NCBI GenBank assembly: GCA_011389965.1
Contig: JAABTF010000020.1
Span: forward strand, 1 to 39,968
DNA length: 39,968 nt
Source of the DNA: Halothiobacillus sp.
Lineage (GTDB): Bacteria; Pseudomonadota; Gammaproteobacteria; Halothiobacillales; Halothiobacillaceae
Direction of reading: 5' to 3'
This document shows, one piece after another, positions 7,649 through 18,601 of this stretch. The position numbers and the translations under genes are program-made. Numbering within the stretch: position 1 is the stretch's first letter; every line of letters starts with the position of its first letter. The notes under the pieces are model-generated. The model searched no databases. It saw only the letters and a list, made by a program, of their open reading frames with translations, and was not told the DNA's origin.

Positions 7649-8548
7649 ATGGGCGTAGTGCTGGTCATCCTTGCTGCCATTCTCTGGGGCGTGTCCGGCG
7701 GCATTGCCGCCATGCTCATCGAGCACGGCTGGGATCCGCTGGTCGTTTCCTTCTATCGCGGCGCGATCGGTTTTGTCTGTTTCGCCACCTGGTGGATCGC
7801 ACGGTCGGCTGCCATCCCGTTTCCCGGCCGCAAGGCAATCGGCTGGGCCGCCCTCGCCGGTCTCGGGGTCGCCGGCAATTTCGTCTTCTACTTCCTCAGC
7901 ATCTCGCACGCCAATGTCGCGGTGGCCGTGACGCTGATGTACATGGAGCCGATCTATGTCTGCCTGGTGCTGCTTGTGATCGGTGCGGCACGCCTGAGCC
8001 CGGCACTGGTGGTCGCGATCGCCGCGGTGATCCTTGGCGTGGCCCTCCTCACCCAGATTGTCGGCGGTAGCCGGATTGACGACCTGTCCCCATTCGGCGT
8101 GGCCGCCGGGCTTCTCTCCGGCATCGCCTATGCGGTGTTTCTCTTCGGCTTCAAGAACGCGACCCGTTACGCGTCTCCCGTGGTGGTGCTCGGGGTGGCC
8201 TTCGCGGTCTTTCTCCTGATCCTGGCGCCGCTGGTCGACCACGGTCAGGTGGCGACCGCGCCGTTTTCTGACGACGTGCCGCTGTTCCTGCTGCTGGGGA
8301 TTTTCGGCGCCGGTCTGTCGTTCTTTCTGTACGTGTTCGGTCTGCGGACGGCCCGACCGGTTGCCGTCTCGCTAGTCGCCGCGGTCGAGCCGGTCACTGC
8401 CTCTCTCTTTGCCCTCCTGGTGCTGGGGCAGGGGCTTGCGGTCGGGCAATGGCTGGGCATGTTCCTGATTCTGGCTACCGTCACCGTGCTGAGCATCAAG
8501 CAGCGTGCGAAATGGGCGGAGCAACAACCGGCTGTTATCGAATCGTGA
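7649..8548 (+). CDS. EamA/DMT-family transporter
   Basis: This 299-residue integral membrane protein has about ten hydrophobic segments arranged as two EamA repeats. The first starts at the N-terminus (GVVLVILAAILWGVSGGIAA) and the second near residue 150 (GVAAGLLSGIAYAVFLFGF). The drug/metabolite transporter superfamily exports amino acids, nucleotides or metabolites, and the substrate cannot be told from sequence. The start at ATG 7649 has GGGGGAGG 8 bp upstream and begins directly at the first membrane helix; an ATG-less extension to 7610 is unlikely. The C-terminus (after about residue 282) is short, basic and presumably cytoplasmic. Confidence 0.88.
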   Translation: MGVVLVILAAILWGVSGGIAAMLIEHGWDPLVVSFYRGAIGFVCFATWWIARSAAIPFPGRKAIGWAALAGLGVAGNFVFYFLSISHANVAVAVTLMYMEPIYVCLVLLVIGAARLSPALVVAIAAVILGVALLTQIVGGSRIDDLSPFGVAAGLLSGIAYAVFLFGFKNATRYASPVVVLGVAFAVFLLILAPLVDHGQVATAPFSDDVPLFLLLGIFGAGLSFFLYVFGLRTARPVAVSLVAAVEPVTASLFALLVLGQGLAVGQWLGMFLILATVTVLSIKQRAKWAEQQPAVIES

Positions 8549-8626
8549 TCCGACTGACATGCGACGGTCACCGAGTTGCGGGATAACGGAGTCCTCCTGT
8601 TCCCACTCCGTCGGAGAGGTGCCCGG

Positions 8627-9460
8627 ATGGATCACGTCAACCCGTCTCATCGCTATCGCACCGTCATCGTGTCGGACGCCCATCTGGGTACACCCGACGC
8701 GCGTGGCGAGTACCTGCTCCATCTTCTGGAGTCGATAGACTGCGAGTACCTTGTTCTCAATGGCGATCTCATCGACGTCTGGAACATGCAGCGTCGGGGT
8801 TGGCGTGGAGCGCCGGCCACGACACGGCTGTTCCAGCAACTGCTGCGCCTGGCCGCTGCGGGCACCGAGGTAATCTATGTCCCGGGGAATCATGACGAGT
8901 GCTTCCGCGACTACGTCGGAGAATCCTTCGCCGGGGTCGGTTTGCATCGCCAGTGGCGGCATGCGCTGGCCGATGGCCGTACGGCCCTGATACTGCACGG
9001 CGACGAGTTCGACGGGGCGATGTCGAGCGCCCGGATGGCCCGACTCGCGGGCAATCTCGGTTACGAGCTCTTGCTGCGTTTCGATCGGCTCAGTCGCCGG
9101 CTCCGTGATCGGCAGGGTCGCGGGCATTGGTCGCTGTGCCGGTTCGTGAAATCCCGCATTCCCGGGGCGTTGGGTTACATTCGCCAGTTCGAGCAGGCGG
9201 CCTTGGCGCATGGCACGGCCGAGGGCGTCGACGTGGTGATCTGTGGGCATATCCATCATGCCAACCTGTTCGATCAGGGCGGGGTCACCTACGCCAATTC
9301 CGGCGACTGGGTCGAACATTGCACCGCCCTGGTCGAGCATCATGACGGCCGACTGGAGATATTGGACTGGGCGAGGGTGGCGGATGGGATCGCCCGTGAC
9401 GAGATTGGCCCGTCGGTAGAGGCGGAAGACGGGTCGGACCGAGCTGCGGCCTGCGGCTGA
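8627..9460 (+). CDS. LpxH-like metallophosphoesterase (COG2908)
   Basis: The 277-residue protein is a calcineurin-like phosphoesterase close to UDP-2,3-diacylglucosamine diphosphatases. All metal-binding motifs are visible: SDAHLG (Asp17, His19), NGDLID (Asp47), GNHD (Asn88, His89), LHGDEFD and CGHIHH. It is longer than LpxH of E. coli (240 residues) and reads SDAH instead of SDLH, so it belongs to the broader LpxH-like group, not certainly the lipid A enzyme. The ATG at 8627 has GGAGAGG 9 bp upstream. The C-terminal ~25 residues are acidic and poorly conserved. It follows the EamA gene by 78 bp. Confidence 0.82.
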   Translation: MDHVNPSHRYRTVIVSDAHLGTPDARGEYLLHLLESIDCEYLVLNGDLIDVWNMQRRGWRGAPATTRLFQQLLRLAAAGTEVIYVPGNHDECFRDYVGESFAGVGLHRQWRHALADGRTALILHGDEFDGAMSSARMARLAGNLGYELLLRFDRLSRRLRDRQGRGHWSLCRFVKSRIPGALGYIRQFEQAALAHGTAEGVDVVICGHIHHANLFDQGGVTYANSGDWVEHCTALVEHHDGRLEILDWARVADGIARDEIGPSVEAEDGSDRAAACG

Positions 9461-9494
9461 AGCACGATTTCAGGCAAAGCCGACAGCGCCCGTC

Positions 9495-9524
9495 CTTGAA
9501 AAGCGTCGGGTCGCGCCTACATTC
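9495..9524 (+). promoter_or_regulatory. Candidate sigma32 (heat-shock) promoter of clpB
   Basis: CTTGAAA (9495-9501) is a perfect match to the sigma32 -35 element. After 15 bp comes CTACATTC (9517-9524), a partial match to the -10 consensus CCCCATNT. It lies 44 bp upstream of clpB, a classical heat-shock gene, which makes the assignment credible. Confidence 0.65.
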
Positions 9525-9567
9525 GTAAGCAGTTACGCGAAATTCTACTGCAGACGAGGTGCCTTGA

Positions 9568-12177
<2,610 letters not shown>

Positions 12178-12209
12178 CGCCGCTGCACAACCGCCATGCC
12201 GATATTTGA

Positions 12210-12242
12210 GACCGCGTCACGGTTCGCCGTGCGCGGTCTTTT
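12210..12242 (+). terminator. Rho-independent terminator after clpB
   Basis: Stem gaccgcg/cgcggtc (12210-12216 with 12232-12238) continues after a one-base bulge into cacgg/ccgtg, capped by a TTCG tetraloop (12223-12226) and followed by TTTT. It lies 33 bp past the clpB stop and within the region that an over-long DUF389 start would cover. Confidence 0.85.
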
Positions 12243-12282
12243 CGGTTATGGTTTGGGCCGGAAAAAGCAGCAGGATGCGCGC

Positions 12283-13269
12283 GTGGCCCTAAAGATCATT
12301 GAAATCGTGGCGCCGGCCAGTGAAAAGGCCGCCATCGCCCGGATTGCCGACTCGCATGACGTGGTCGACTGGTGGCGCACCTCCTCGTTCGAGGACGAGC
12401 GCTTCTCCACCGAGATGGTGGTGCGTCCCGAAGGGCAGCAGGAGGTGCTGGATGACCTGCAGGCCATCCTCGATCGCTGCGAGCATGCACGCATTATGAT
12501 TCGCGGCGTGCAAGCCACCCTGCCGGCGGCGCAAGACGAGGAGGGCGAGGACGAGACGCGCAGCCGCACCGCGGCCCGTTCGCGCGAGGAGCTCTATGCG
12601 GAAGTCGCCGGAGGCGGCTCGATCACCTCCACCTACTTGATGCTGTGTGCACTGTCGGCGGTGGTTGCCGCCATGGGGATGTTCGAGGACAACACCGCCG
12701 TGGTGATCGGCGCCATGGTGATCGCCCCGCTGCTCGGCCCGAATCTCGCCCTCGCCTTGGGGACCACGCTGGGTGACACGGCCCTGTCGCGCCGGGCCGT
12801 GGCGGCCAATTTTGCCGGCCTGGGGCTCTCGGTCGGATTGGCGCTGCTGATCGGGCTAGTACTCGATCCGGTGAGCAATAGCCAGCTGGCTGCGCGTACT
12901 GACGTCAGTTACCCGGCCATGATCCTGGCGCTGGCCTCAGGAGCCGCGGCGGTGCTGTCGCTGACCTCCGGCGCCGCGGCAGGCCTGGTGGGCGTGATGG
13001 TGGCCGTGGCGCTCATGCCTCCGGCCGCGGCCCTGGGATTGTTCGTCGGCTGGGCGCAGTGGGACAACGCCCTCTCGGCGGGATTGATGCTGGCGATCAA
13101 TATCGCGGCCATCAACCTGTCGGCCAAGCTGGTATTCGTCCTCAAGGGCATTACCCCCCGACGCTGGCCGGCGAAGAGCCGGGCGCGGCGGTCGGTACGT
13201 TGGTCGTTCGCCTTCTGGGGCGTATCGCTGTTGATCCTGGCCGTGTTGATCGGACTGGCCGAATACTGA
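12283..13269 (+). CDS. DUF389 (TIGR00341) membrane protein
   Basis: The product (328 residues from the preferred start) has a soluble N-terminal domain (about 1-110) with ALKIIEIVAP and VVDWWRTSSFEDERFSTEMVV in pieces (VVDWWRTSS, FSTEMVVRPEG). An Arg/Glu-rich linker is followed by six or seven membrane helices with the DUF389 signature AVVIGAMVIAPLLGP and VALMPPAA. The molecular function of the family is unknown. GTG 12283 is chosen because the conserved domain starts with (V)ALKIIEI. The ATG at 12196 would translate through the clpB terminator hairpin and yields a non-family leader. It stands alone between clpB and pyrE. Confidence 0.82.
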   Translation: MALKIIEIVAPASEKAAIARIADSHDVVDWWRTSSFEDERFSTEMVVRPEGQQEVLDDLQAILDRCEHARIMIRGVQATLPAAQDEEGEDETRSRTAARSREELYAEVAGGGSITSTYLMLCALSAVVAAMGMFEDNTAVVIGAMVIAPLLGPNLALALGTTLGDTALSRRAVAANFAGLGLSVGLALLIGLVLDPVSNSQLAARTDVSYPAMILALASGAAAVLSLTSGAAAGLVGVMVAVALMPPAAALGLFVGWAQWDNALSAGLMLAINIAAINLSAKLVFVLKGITPRRWPAKSRARRSVRWSFAFWGVSLLILAVLIGLAEY

Positions 13270-13342
13270 TTTCCGTCGTCGGTCCGCAAGGGCCACACTG
13301 TCACCTGAGTTATCAACCCAAATCATCGAGAGTTAGCCCGCC

Positions 13343-13990
13343 GTGCAGGATTATCGTCAGGCCTTCGTTCAGTTTGCCGTGGAGCATCAGGCGCTCAAGT
13401 TCGGCCGCTTCACGCTTAAGTCGGGTCGTGAAAGCCCCTATTTCTTCAATGCCGGGGCCTTTGCCGATGGCCGGGCGCTGGCCGCACTGGGCGGCTTTTA
13501 TGCCGACGCGATTATCGATGCGGGCATCGGATTCGATGTCCTTTTCGGCCCCGCCTACAAGGGCATTCCTTTGGCGGCCGCCACCGCCATTGCGCTGGCC
13601 GAGCGTACGGGCGAACCCGTGCCTTGGTGTTTCAACCGCAAGGAGGCCAAGGATCACGGCGAGGGCGGGAATCTCGTCGGCGCGCCGCTGGCAGGCCGGG
13701 TATTGATCGTGGATGACGTGATCACGGCGGGCACTGCCATTCGCGAATCGTTGGACCTGATCCAAGCCGCCGGGGCCGAGGCCGTGGGGGTGGCCGTGAT
13801 GATGGATCGCCAGGAGCGTGGACAGGGCGATCTGTCCGCGATCGGCGAACTCAAGCGGGATCACGACCTCGAGGTGGTCGCCATTGCCAACCTGGACGGC
13901 CTGATCGAATTCTGCGCCGGCGATCCTGAACTGACCCAGTTGGCCAAATCCATGGCGGCCTATCGGGCGGAATTCGGCGTGGACGCCTAA
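13343..13990 (+). CDS. pyrE: Orotate phosphoribosyltransferase
   Basis: PyrE converts orotate and PRPP to orotidine 5'-phosphate in pyrimidine synthesis. The 215-residue product matches the enterobacterial length (213). It shows [21 protein letters not shown] in pieces ([18 protein letters not shown]), the [10 protein letters not shown] catalytic loop, and the PRPP-binding motif [17 protein letters not shown] (written [13 protein letters not shown]). The start is GTG 13343, preceded by GAGAGTTAGC. A strong terminator follows at 14035-14064. Confidence 0.97.
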   Translation: MQDYRQAFVQFAVEHQALKFGRFTLKSGRESPYFFNAGAFADGRALAALGGFYADAIIDAGIGFDVLFGPAYKGIPLAAATAIALAERTGEPVPWCFNRKEAKDHGEGGNLVGAPLAGRVLIVDDVITAGTAIRESLDLIQAAGAEAVGVAVMMDRQERGQGDLSAIGELKRDHDLEVVAIANLDGLIEFCAGDPELTQLAKSMAAYRAEFGVDA

Positions 13991-14034
13991 ATTTCGGCTC
14001 GGCGCCGAGTGCCACAGCCGGCAGATACCCATGA

Positions 14035-14064
14035 AAAAGGCCCCGCTTGCGAGCGGGGCCTTTT
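14035..14064. terminator. Bidirectional terminator between pyrE and rpsT
   Basis: A perfect 13-bp stem (14035-14047 with 14052-14064; core ggccccgct/agcggggcc) with a TGCG loop is flanked by AAAA and TTTT. It can therefore end both pyrE on the + strand and rpsT on the - strand, whose stop codons face each other. Confidence 0.92.
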
Positions 14065-14126
14065 GCGTCCTTCGGGCTTTCTGGTCTTGGCGCAGCGTTG
14101 CCGCGCCCAGACACCCGGTACGGGAC

Positions 14127-14387
14127 TTAGACGGACTTGATGCGGTTGACCAAGCTCGACTTGCGGCGGGCAGCGGTATTCCGCTTGAGAATGCCCTTGT
14201 TCACCATCCGGTCGAGGACCGGCTGGGCTTCACGATAAGCTTGCTGCGCCTTGTCCGCATCACCGTCCTTTACGGCCTTGATGACGGCCTTGTAGGCGGT
14301 GCGTACCTGCGAGCGCATCGCCATGTTGTGCTGGCGGGCTTTCTCCGCCTGGCGAACGCGCTTTTTGGCTTGAGCGGTATTGGCCAC
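14127..14387 (-). CDS. rpsT: 30S ribosomal protein S20
   Basis: S20 binds 16S rRNA helices 9 and 44 during small-subunit assembly. The 86-residue product is Lys/Arg/Ala-rich, with MANTAQAKKRVRQAEKAR at the N-terminus, YKAVIKAVKDGD in the middle and GILKRNTAARRKSSL near the end, as in E. coli S20 (87 residues). GAGGAG sits 7-12 bp before the ATG on the - strand. It has its own promoter at 14480-14453. Divergent from priA. Confidence 0.97.
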   Translation of the reverse strand: MANTAQAKKRVRQAEKARQHNMAMRSQVRTAYKAVIKAVKDGDADKAQQAYREAQPVLDRMVNKGILKRNTAARRKSSLVNRIKSV

Positions 14388-14452
14388 GGGTAAACTCCTC
14401 GATTCGGCTATAAGACTCGTGATCTGATGGAAACATCAATTCAAGGCGCGGG

Positions 14453-14480
14453 ATTATGCCATATCTGCCGCCATAGTCAA
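14453..14480 (-). promoter_or_regulatory. sigma70 promoter of rpsT
   Basis: On the - strand TTGACT (14480-14475), a 16-bp spacer and CATAAT (14458-14453) form a good sigma70 promoter 65 bp upstream of the rpsT start codon. Confidence 0.7.
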
Positions 14481-14556
14481 CCATGGCGGAGAAAGGTGCT
14501 CCCATTCGCCGCCGTGAATATCCCGGCAGCCGGCGCCCTGAGTTATCCTGCCGGTA

Positions 14557-16830
14557 ATGAGCAATGACCCGGCAGGAAAACATGAGATCCCGTGCGTGAC
14601 GGCGGAGCATAGCACGACTGCCCCAGTCAGCCGGTCATTCTGGACGGTCGTCGTGCCGGGGCCGTTTTTTGGCGGCTTTATCTACCATCACGATGCCGAG
14701 TTGACCCCAGCGCCGCAACCCGGAGTCCGGGTGCGGGTCGCGTTCGGTCAGTCCAGCCGTGTCGGGCTGGTCCTGGCGCAGGGCGATGCCCAGGGACAGG
14801 AGACCCGCCCGATCGAGGAAGTGCTGGATCACGTCCCCCTCCTCGACGCCGCGTCACTGGCCTGTCTCGAATGGGCGGCGGCCTACTATCACCACCCCAT
14901 CGGCGAGGTGCTGTCCGCCGCACTGCCGACAGCGTTGCGAGGCGAGCGCAGCCTGCGGGTCGCCGGCCTGAAAATCACGGCGTCGGGAAGAGTCGCCCTG
15001 GAAACCGGTGAGGCGCGGGGCAAACGCCAGCAGGCAGTCCTGGCCGCGCTGGCACAAGAGAAAGAGGGCCAAGGGAAGGAAGATCAGGATTTGCTTGCGG
15101 TCAGCGCCATTCCCGAGGCCGATGCCGGCGTTCGGCGGCGGCTGTTGGAACGAGGATGGGTCGAGCTCGGCGAGGTCAATGCCCCGGCCGAATGGCCGGC
15201 AGGCGAGCCGTCCCGTGAGACCCCACCCTCGCTGAGCGACGAGCAACGGGCGGCGGTTGCCGCGGTGGAGGAGGGCGGTTGGCAATTTGCCGCCTGGTTG
15301 CTTGAGGGGGTGACCGGCAGCGGCAAGACCGAGGTTTATCTGGTCTTGATCGAGCAGGCGCTCGCCGCGGGTCGGCAGGTCCTGGTCGTAGTGCCGGAGA
15401 TCTCGCTGACGCCGCAACTGATTGATCGCTTCTCCCGTCGGTTGGCCGCCCGTCCTGCGGTGTTGCACTCGGGGCTGTCGGACGGCGAGCGGCTGGCGGC
15501 CTGGCGAGCCGTTGCCGGGGGAACGGCATCCTTGGTGATCGGCACCCGTTCGGCGGCCTTTGTGCCCTTGGCGCGTCCGGGACTGATCGTGGTGGACGAG
15601 GAGCACGATGCCGCCCTCAAACAGCAGGAGGGGTTCCTCTACCATGCCCGTGATGTGCTCGTCTGGCGGGCACGGCAGATGGGGGTGCCGATCCTGCTCG
15701 GCTCGGCCACGCCGTCACTGGAGAGTCTGCGTCATGCCTGGGCGGGGCGATATCGCCACTTGCGCCTGCATCAGCGAGCCAGCGGGGCATCCATGCCCGC
15801 CATGCGCTGTCTCGACATCCGCGCCCAGCCCATGGAGGGGGGCGTCTCGCCGGCCCTGATGACGGCCATCGAGCGCCACCTGCTCGCCGGCGGGCAGGTG
15901 ATGCTCTATCTGAACCGTCGCGGCTATGCCCCCAGCCTGGTCTGCCACGCCTGCGGTTACGTTGCCGGCTGCCCGCACTGCGATGCCTATCTAACCTGGC
16001 ACCGCGACGCGGGTCGATTGCGCTGTCATCACTGTGGGTTCGAGCAGGGGGTTCCGCCCGATTGCCCATCCTGTCACGCTGCCCTGTCGGTGCGCGGCAT
16101 GGGTACCGAGCAGCTTGAGGACGTCCTGGCGGCACGCTTTCCGGGCTTTGGTATCGTCCGGCTGGACCGCGACGCGACTGCCGGCAAGGGCGTGATGGCT
16201 CAGAGCCTGGCGCGGATCGCCCGCGGCGAGGCCCGCCTGGTGGTTGGCACACAGATGCTGGTCAAGGGACACGACTTCCCCGGAGTGACCTTAGTGGGCG
16301 TCATCAATGCCGATCAGGCGTTGTTCGCCGCCGATTTTCGCGGGCCGGAGCGCTTCGCCCAGTCGCTGTTGCAGGTGGCCGGACGTGCCGGGCGGGCCGA
16401 GCGCCCCGGCGAGGTGCTGGTGCAGACGCATGATCCGTCGCACCCGGTGCTCACGCGTCTGTTGGCGGAAGGGTATACGGCAGTGATGGCGGCCGAACTG
16501 GCCGAGCGAGAGCAGGCGGAGCTACCGCCGACACGATTCGCGGCCCTGATCCGCGCCGATGCCCCCGATGCCGAGCGGGTCCGCGGGTTTTTGAGCGGCA
16601 TTGCCGAGCAACTCGGACAAGACGCCAACGACCGTTTGTCGGTTTGGGGGCCGGTGCCCGCACCGTTGGCCCGTCGGGCGGGCCGTCACCGCTTCCAGCT
16701 GCTGCTGCTTGCCCGAGTGCGGAGCGATCTCCATCGGGCGCTTTGGCAGATCGACGAACAGGTGGGCACGCGCCGGCCCGGGCAACGGTTGCGTTGGTCG
16801 ATTGATGTCGACCCGGTCGACTTGGCTTGA
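14557..16830 (+). CDS. priA: Primosomal replication-restart helicase PriA
   Basis: PriA recognises stalled or collapsed replication forks and reloads DnaB through the primosome. The 757-residue protein has the 3'-DNA-binding domain (about 28-130; GPFFGGFIYHH and PGVRVRVAFGQSSRVGLVL). The DEAH-type helicase follows with GVTGSGKTEVYL (Walker A near residue 251), VDEEHD near 346 and GSATPSLES. A zinc module near residues 461-506 contains CHACG, CPHC, CHHCG and CPSC, eight Cys in all. The late helicase motifs are VGTQMLVKGHDFPGVTLVGV and LLQVAGRAGRAERPG. E. coli PriA has 732 residues. The ATG at 14557 is the first in frame; a start closer to the conserved FWTVVVPGP is possible. Confidence 0.97.
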   Translation: MSNDPAGKHEIPCVTAEHSTTAPVSRSFWTVVVPGPFFGGFIYHHDAELTPAPQPGVRVRVAFGQSSRVGLVLAQGDAQGQETRPIEEVLDHVPLLDAASLACLEWAAAYYHHPIGEVLSAALPTALRGERSLRVAGLKITASGRVALETGEARGKRQQAVLAALAQEKEGQGKEDQDLLAVSAIPEADAGVRRRLLERGWVELGEVNAPAEWPAGEPSRETPPSLSDEQRAAVAAVEEGGWQFAAWLLEGVTGSGKTEVYLVLIEQALAAGRQVLVVVPEISLTPQLIDRFSRRLAARPAVLHSGLSDGERLAAWRAVAGGTASLVIGTRSAAFVPLARPGLIVVDEEHDAALKQQEGFLYHARDVLVWRARQMGVPILLGSATPSLESLRHAWAGRYRHLRLHQRASGASMPAMRCLDIRAQPMEGGVSPALMTAIERHLLAGGQVMLYLNRRGYAPSLVCHACGYVAGCPHCDAYLTWHRDAGRLRCHHCGFEQGVPPDCPSCHAALSVRGMGTEQLEDVLAARFPGFGIVRLDRDATAGKGVMAQSLARIARGEARLVVGTQMLVKGHDFPGVTLVGVINADQALFAADFRGPERFAQSLLQVAGRAGRAERPGEVLVQTHDPSHPVLTRLLAEGYTAVMAAELAEREQAELPPTRFAALIRADAPDAERVRGFLSGIAEQLGQDANDRLSVWGPVPAPLARRAGRHRFQLLLLARVRSDLHRALWQIDEQVGTRRPGQRLRWSIDVDPVDLA

Positions 16831-16914
16831 CTCCCGGGGTAGCCCAGCCTGCAGTACACTGGAACAACTAGGTAGCCGTGCGGTGGTTTCTCACCTGCGG
16901 CTTGAAGACTCTGA

Positions 16915-17271
<357 letters not shown>

Positions 17272-17286
17272 TAGGGGCGGCCCTTC

Positions 17287-18363
17287 TTAATCCGACAGGA
17301 TGCGTCCGACGCGGTAGGGGGTAGGGTCGAGCGCTGGTGAGCGGCCATGCATCAGGTCGCTCAAAAGCGATGCGCTGGCCGGGGCCATGGCCAGTCCGTT
17401 GCGGAATCCGCCCGTATTGAGCCACAGCCCCTCGATATGGGGGTGGGCGCCCAGGATGGGGATCTCGTCGGCCGAGCCGGGACGCAATCCGGCCCAGCGG
17501 TGCGTAATCGCGGCGCCGGTGAGTGATGGCCACAGTCTACATGCCGTGGCATGCAGAGCGGCCTGCGCCGTCGAGTCGATGTGCTTGTCGAAGCCGGCGT
17601 ACTCAACCGTCGAGCCGATGACCACCGATCCGTCCCGGCGCGGAATCAGGTAGGTCCCCGCCTCCATCAGGATGCGCTCGAGGCGGTTTTCCTGTCGCGG
17701 CTCGAGGCGGAGCATCTGACCCCGTACCGGGAAGACGCTGCCCCGGCGGGCGTCGGGTGTCAGTGCCTCGCTCCAGGCGCCTGCCGCGATCACCACCTGG
17801 TCCGCTGCCCATGCGCCCTCCGTCGTGATTACCCCCGTGACCCGGTTGCCATCCAGGCGAAGCCGGTCGGCGGCGCAATGGGCGTGGATCGTGATCCCTT
17901 CCGACTCGGCCGCCTCGCTCAGCGCTAGCAGCAGGCGCGGGTTGCGCACGTTGGCGACGTCGGGGAGCAGCAGTTCGGGGAAATCGCCTCCCGACAGCCA
18001 TTCATGGCGCATGCCAAAGCGGTCGAGCCATTCGCCCACGCCTTTCGCCGACTCGCCGGGGCCGACAGGGTCGAGGATCTGCATCCCGGTGACCTGTCGT
18101 TCCGCGTCGGTGGGTGTATCGAGTGATTCGAGCAGGGCGGGGTATTCGCGCATGCCGTGCGTCGCGAGCGCCATTACTGCCTCGGGGTAGCGCCAGGCAT
18201 ACAAGGGGCAGAGAATGCCTCCACCGGCCCAGGATGCCTCGGTGCCCGGTTGGCTGCGATCGATGACCATCACCGAGCCACCCTGGCGCCGCAGCGCGAG
18301 TGCAGTGGTTAGCCCGGCCACCCCGGCGCCGACTATCAGGATATCGGGTCTGGTCGAATTCAC
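17287..18363 (-). CDS. thiO: Glycine oxidase ThiO (FAD-dependent)
   Basis: ThiO oxidises glycine to iminoglycine, feeding dehydroglycine into the thiazole branch of thiamine synthesis. The 358-residue protein starts with an FAD dinucleotide-binding motif (ILIVGAGVAGLTTALALRR). It shows the ThiO signatures ASWAGGGILCPLYAWRYP and, near the C-terminus, HRWAGLRPGSADEIPILG (in parts) and FRNGLAMAPASASLL. Related D-amino-acid dehydrogenases share the fold, but the AGGGIL and RNGLAMAP stretches favour ThiO. thiS and thiG are not in the window. The stop lies 15 bp from the convergent glnB stop with no visible terminator. Confidence 0.87.
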   Translation of the reverse strand: MNSTRPDILIVGAGVAGLTTALALRRQGGSVMVIDRSQPGTEASWAGGGILCPLYAWRYPEAVMALATHGMREYPALLESLDTPTDAERQVTGMQILDPVGPGESAKGVGEWLDRFGMRHEWLSGGDFPELLLPDVANVRNPRLLLALSEAAESEGITIHAHCAADRLRLDGNRVTGVITTEGAWAADQVVIAAGAWSEALTPDARRGSVFPVRGQMLRLEPRQENRLERILMEAGTYLIPRRDGSVVIGSTVEYAGFDKHIDSTAQAALHATACRLWPSLTGAAITHRWAGLRPGSADEIPILGAHPHIEGLWLNTGGFRNGLAMAPASASLLSDLMHGRSPALDPTPYRVGRILSD

Positions 18364-18454
18364 GGCGTGATGGAGGCCACTCGTAAGCCCGTCGACAAGC
18401 GATGTCGGCCATCGACCGTGATCATACGGCGGTCGGCGGCCCGACTTGGGAAAC

Positions 18455-18528
18455 TGGAGCGGGTGAAGGGAATCGAACCCTCGTCTTAAGCTTGGGAAGC
18501 TTCTGCTCTACCATTGAGCTACACCCGC
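18455..18528 (-). tRNA. tRNA-Gly (anticodon CCC)
   Basis: The 74-nt sequence folds into a full cloverleaf on the - strand. The acceptor stem is GCGGGTG/CACCCGC with an encoded TCCA end (18455-18458). D stem GCTC/GAGC, T stem GAGGG/CCCTT with TTCGATT loop. The anticodon loop TTCCCAA places CCC at 18496-18494. It closely resembles E. coli glyU. The top pair of the anticodon stem (27-43) is a G-A mismatch. It sits alone between thiO and the pil genes. Confidence 0.95.
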
Positions 18529-18538
18529 AGCGAGGGGG

Positions 18539-18567
18539 ATTATCGTGGTCTGGTCGGCCAAACGCAA
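18539..18567 (-). promoter_or_regulatory. Promoter of tRNA-Gly
   Basis: On the - strand TTGCGT (18567-18562), a 17-bp spacer and GATAAT (18544-18539) lie so that transcription would begin a few bases before the tRNA 5' end at 18528. Confidence 0.62.
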
Positions 18568-18601
18568 GCACGGACCGTGCCGCGCCACGTGCTCGAACGG
18601 G

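Noticed and set aside
7649-9460. Recent horizontal transfer of EamA and LpxH-like genes
   Set aside because: Base composition and codon use match the neighbours, and no mobile-element remnants, tRNA scar or direct repeats were seen.
18455-18528. tRNA-Gly as an integration site
   Set aside because: No integrase or duplicated tRNA 3' end occurs nearby; the following genes are core pil genes.
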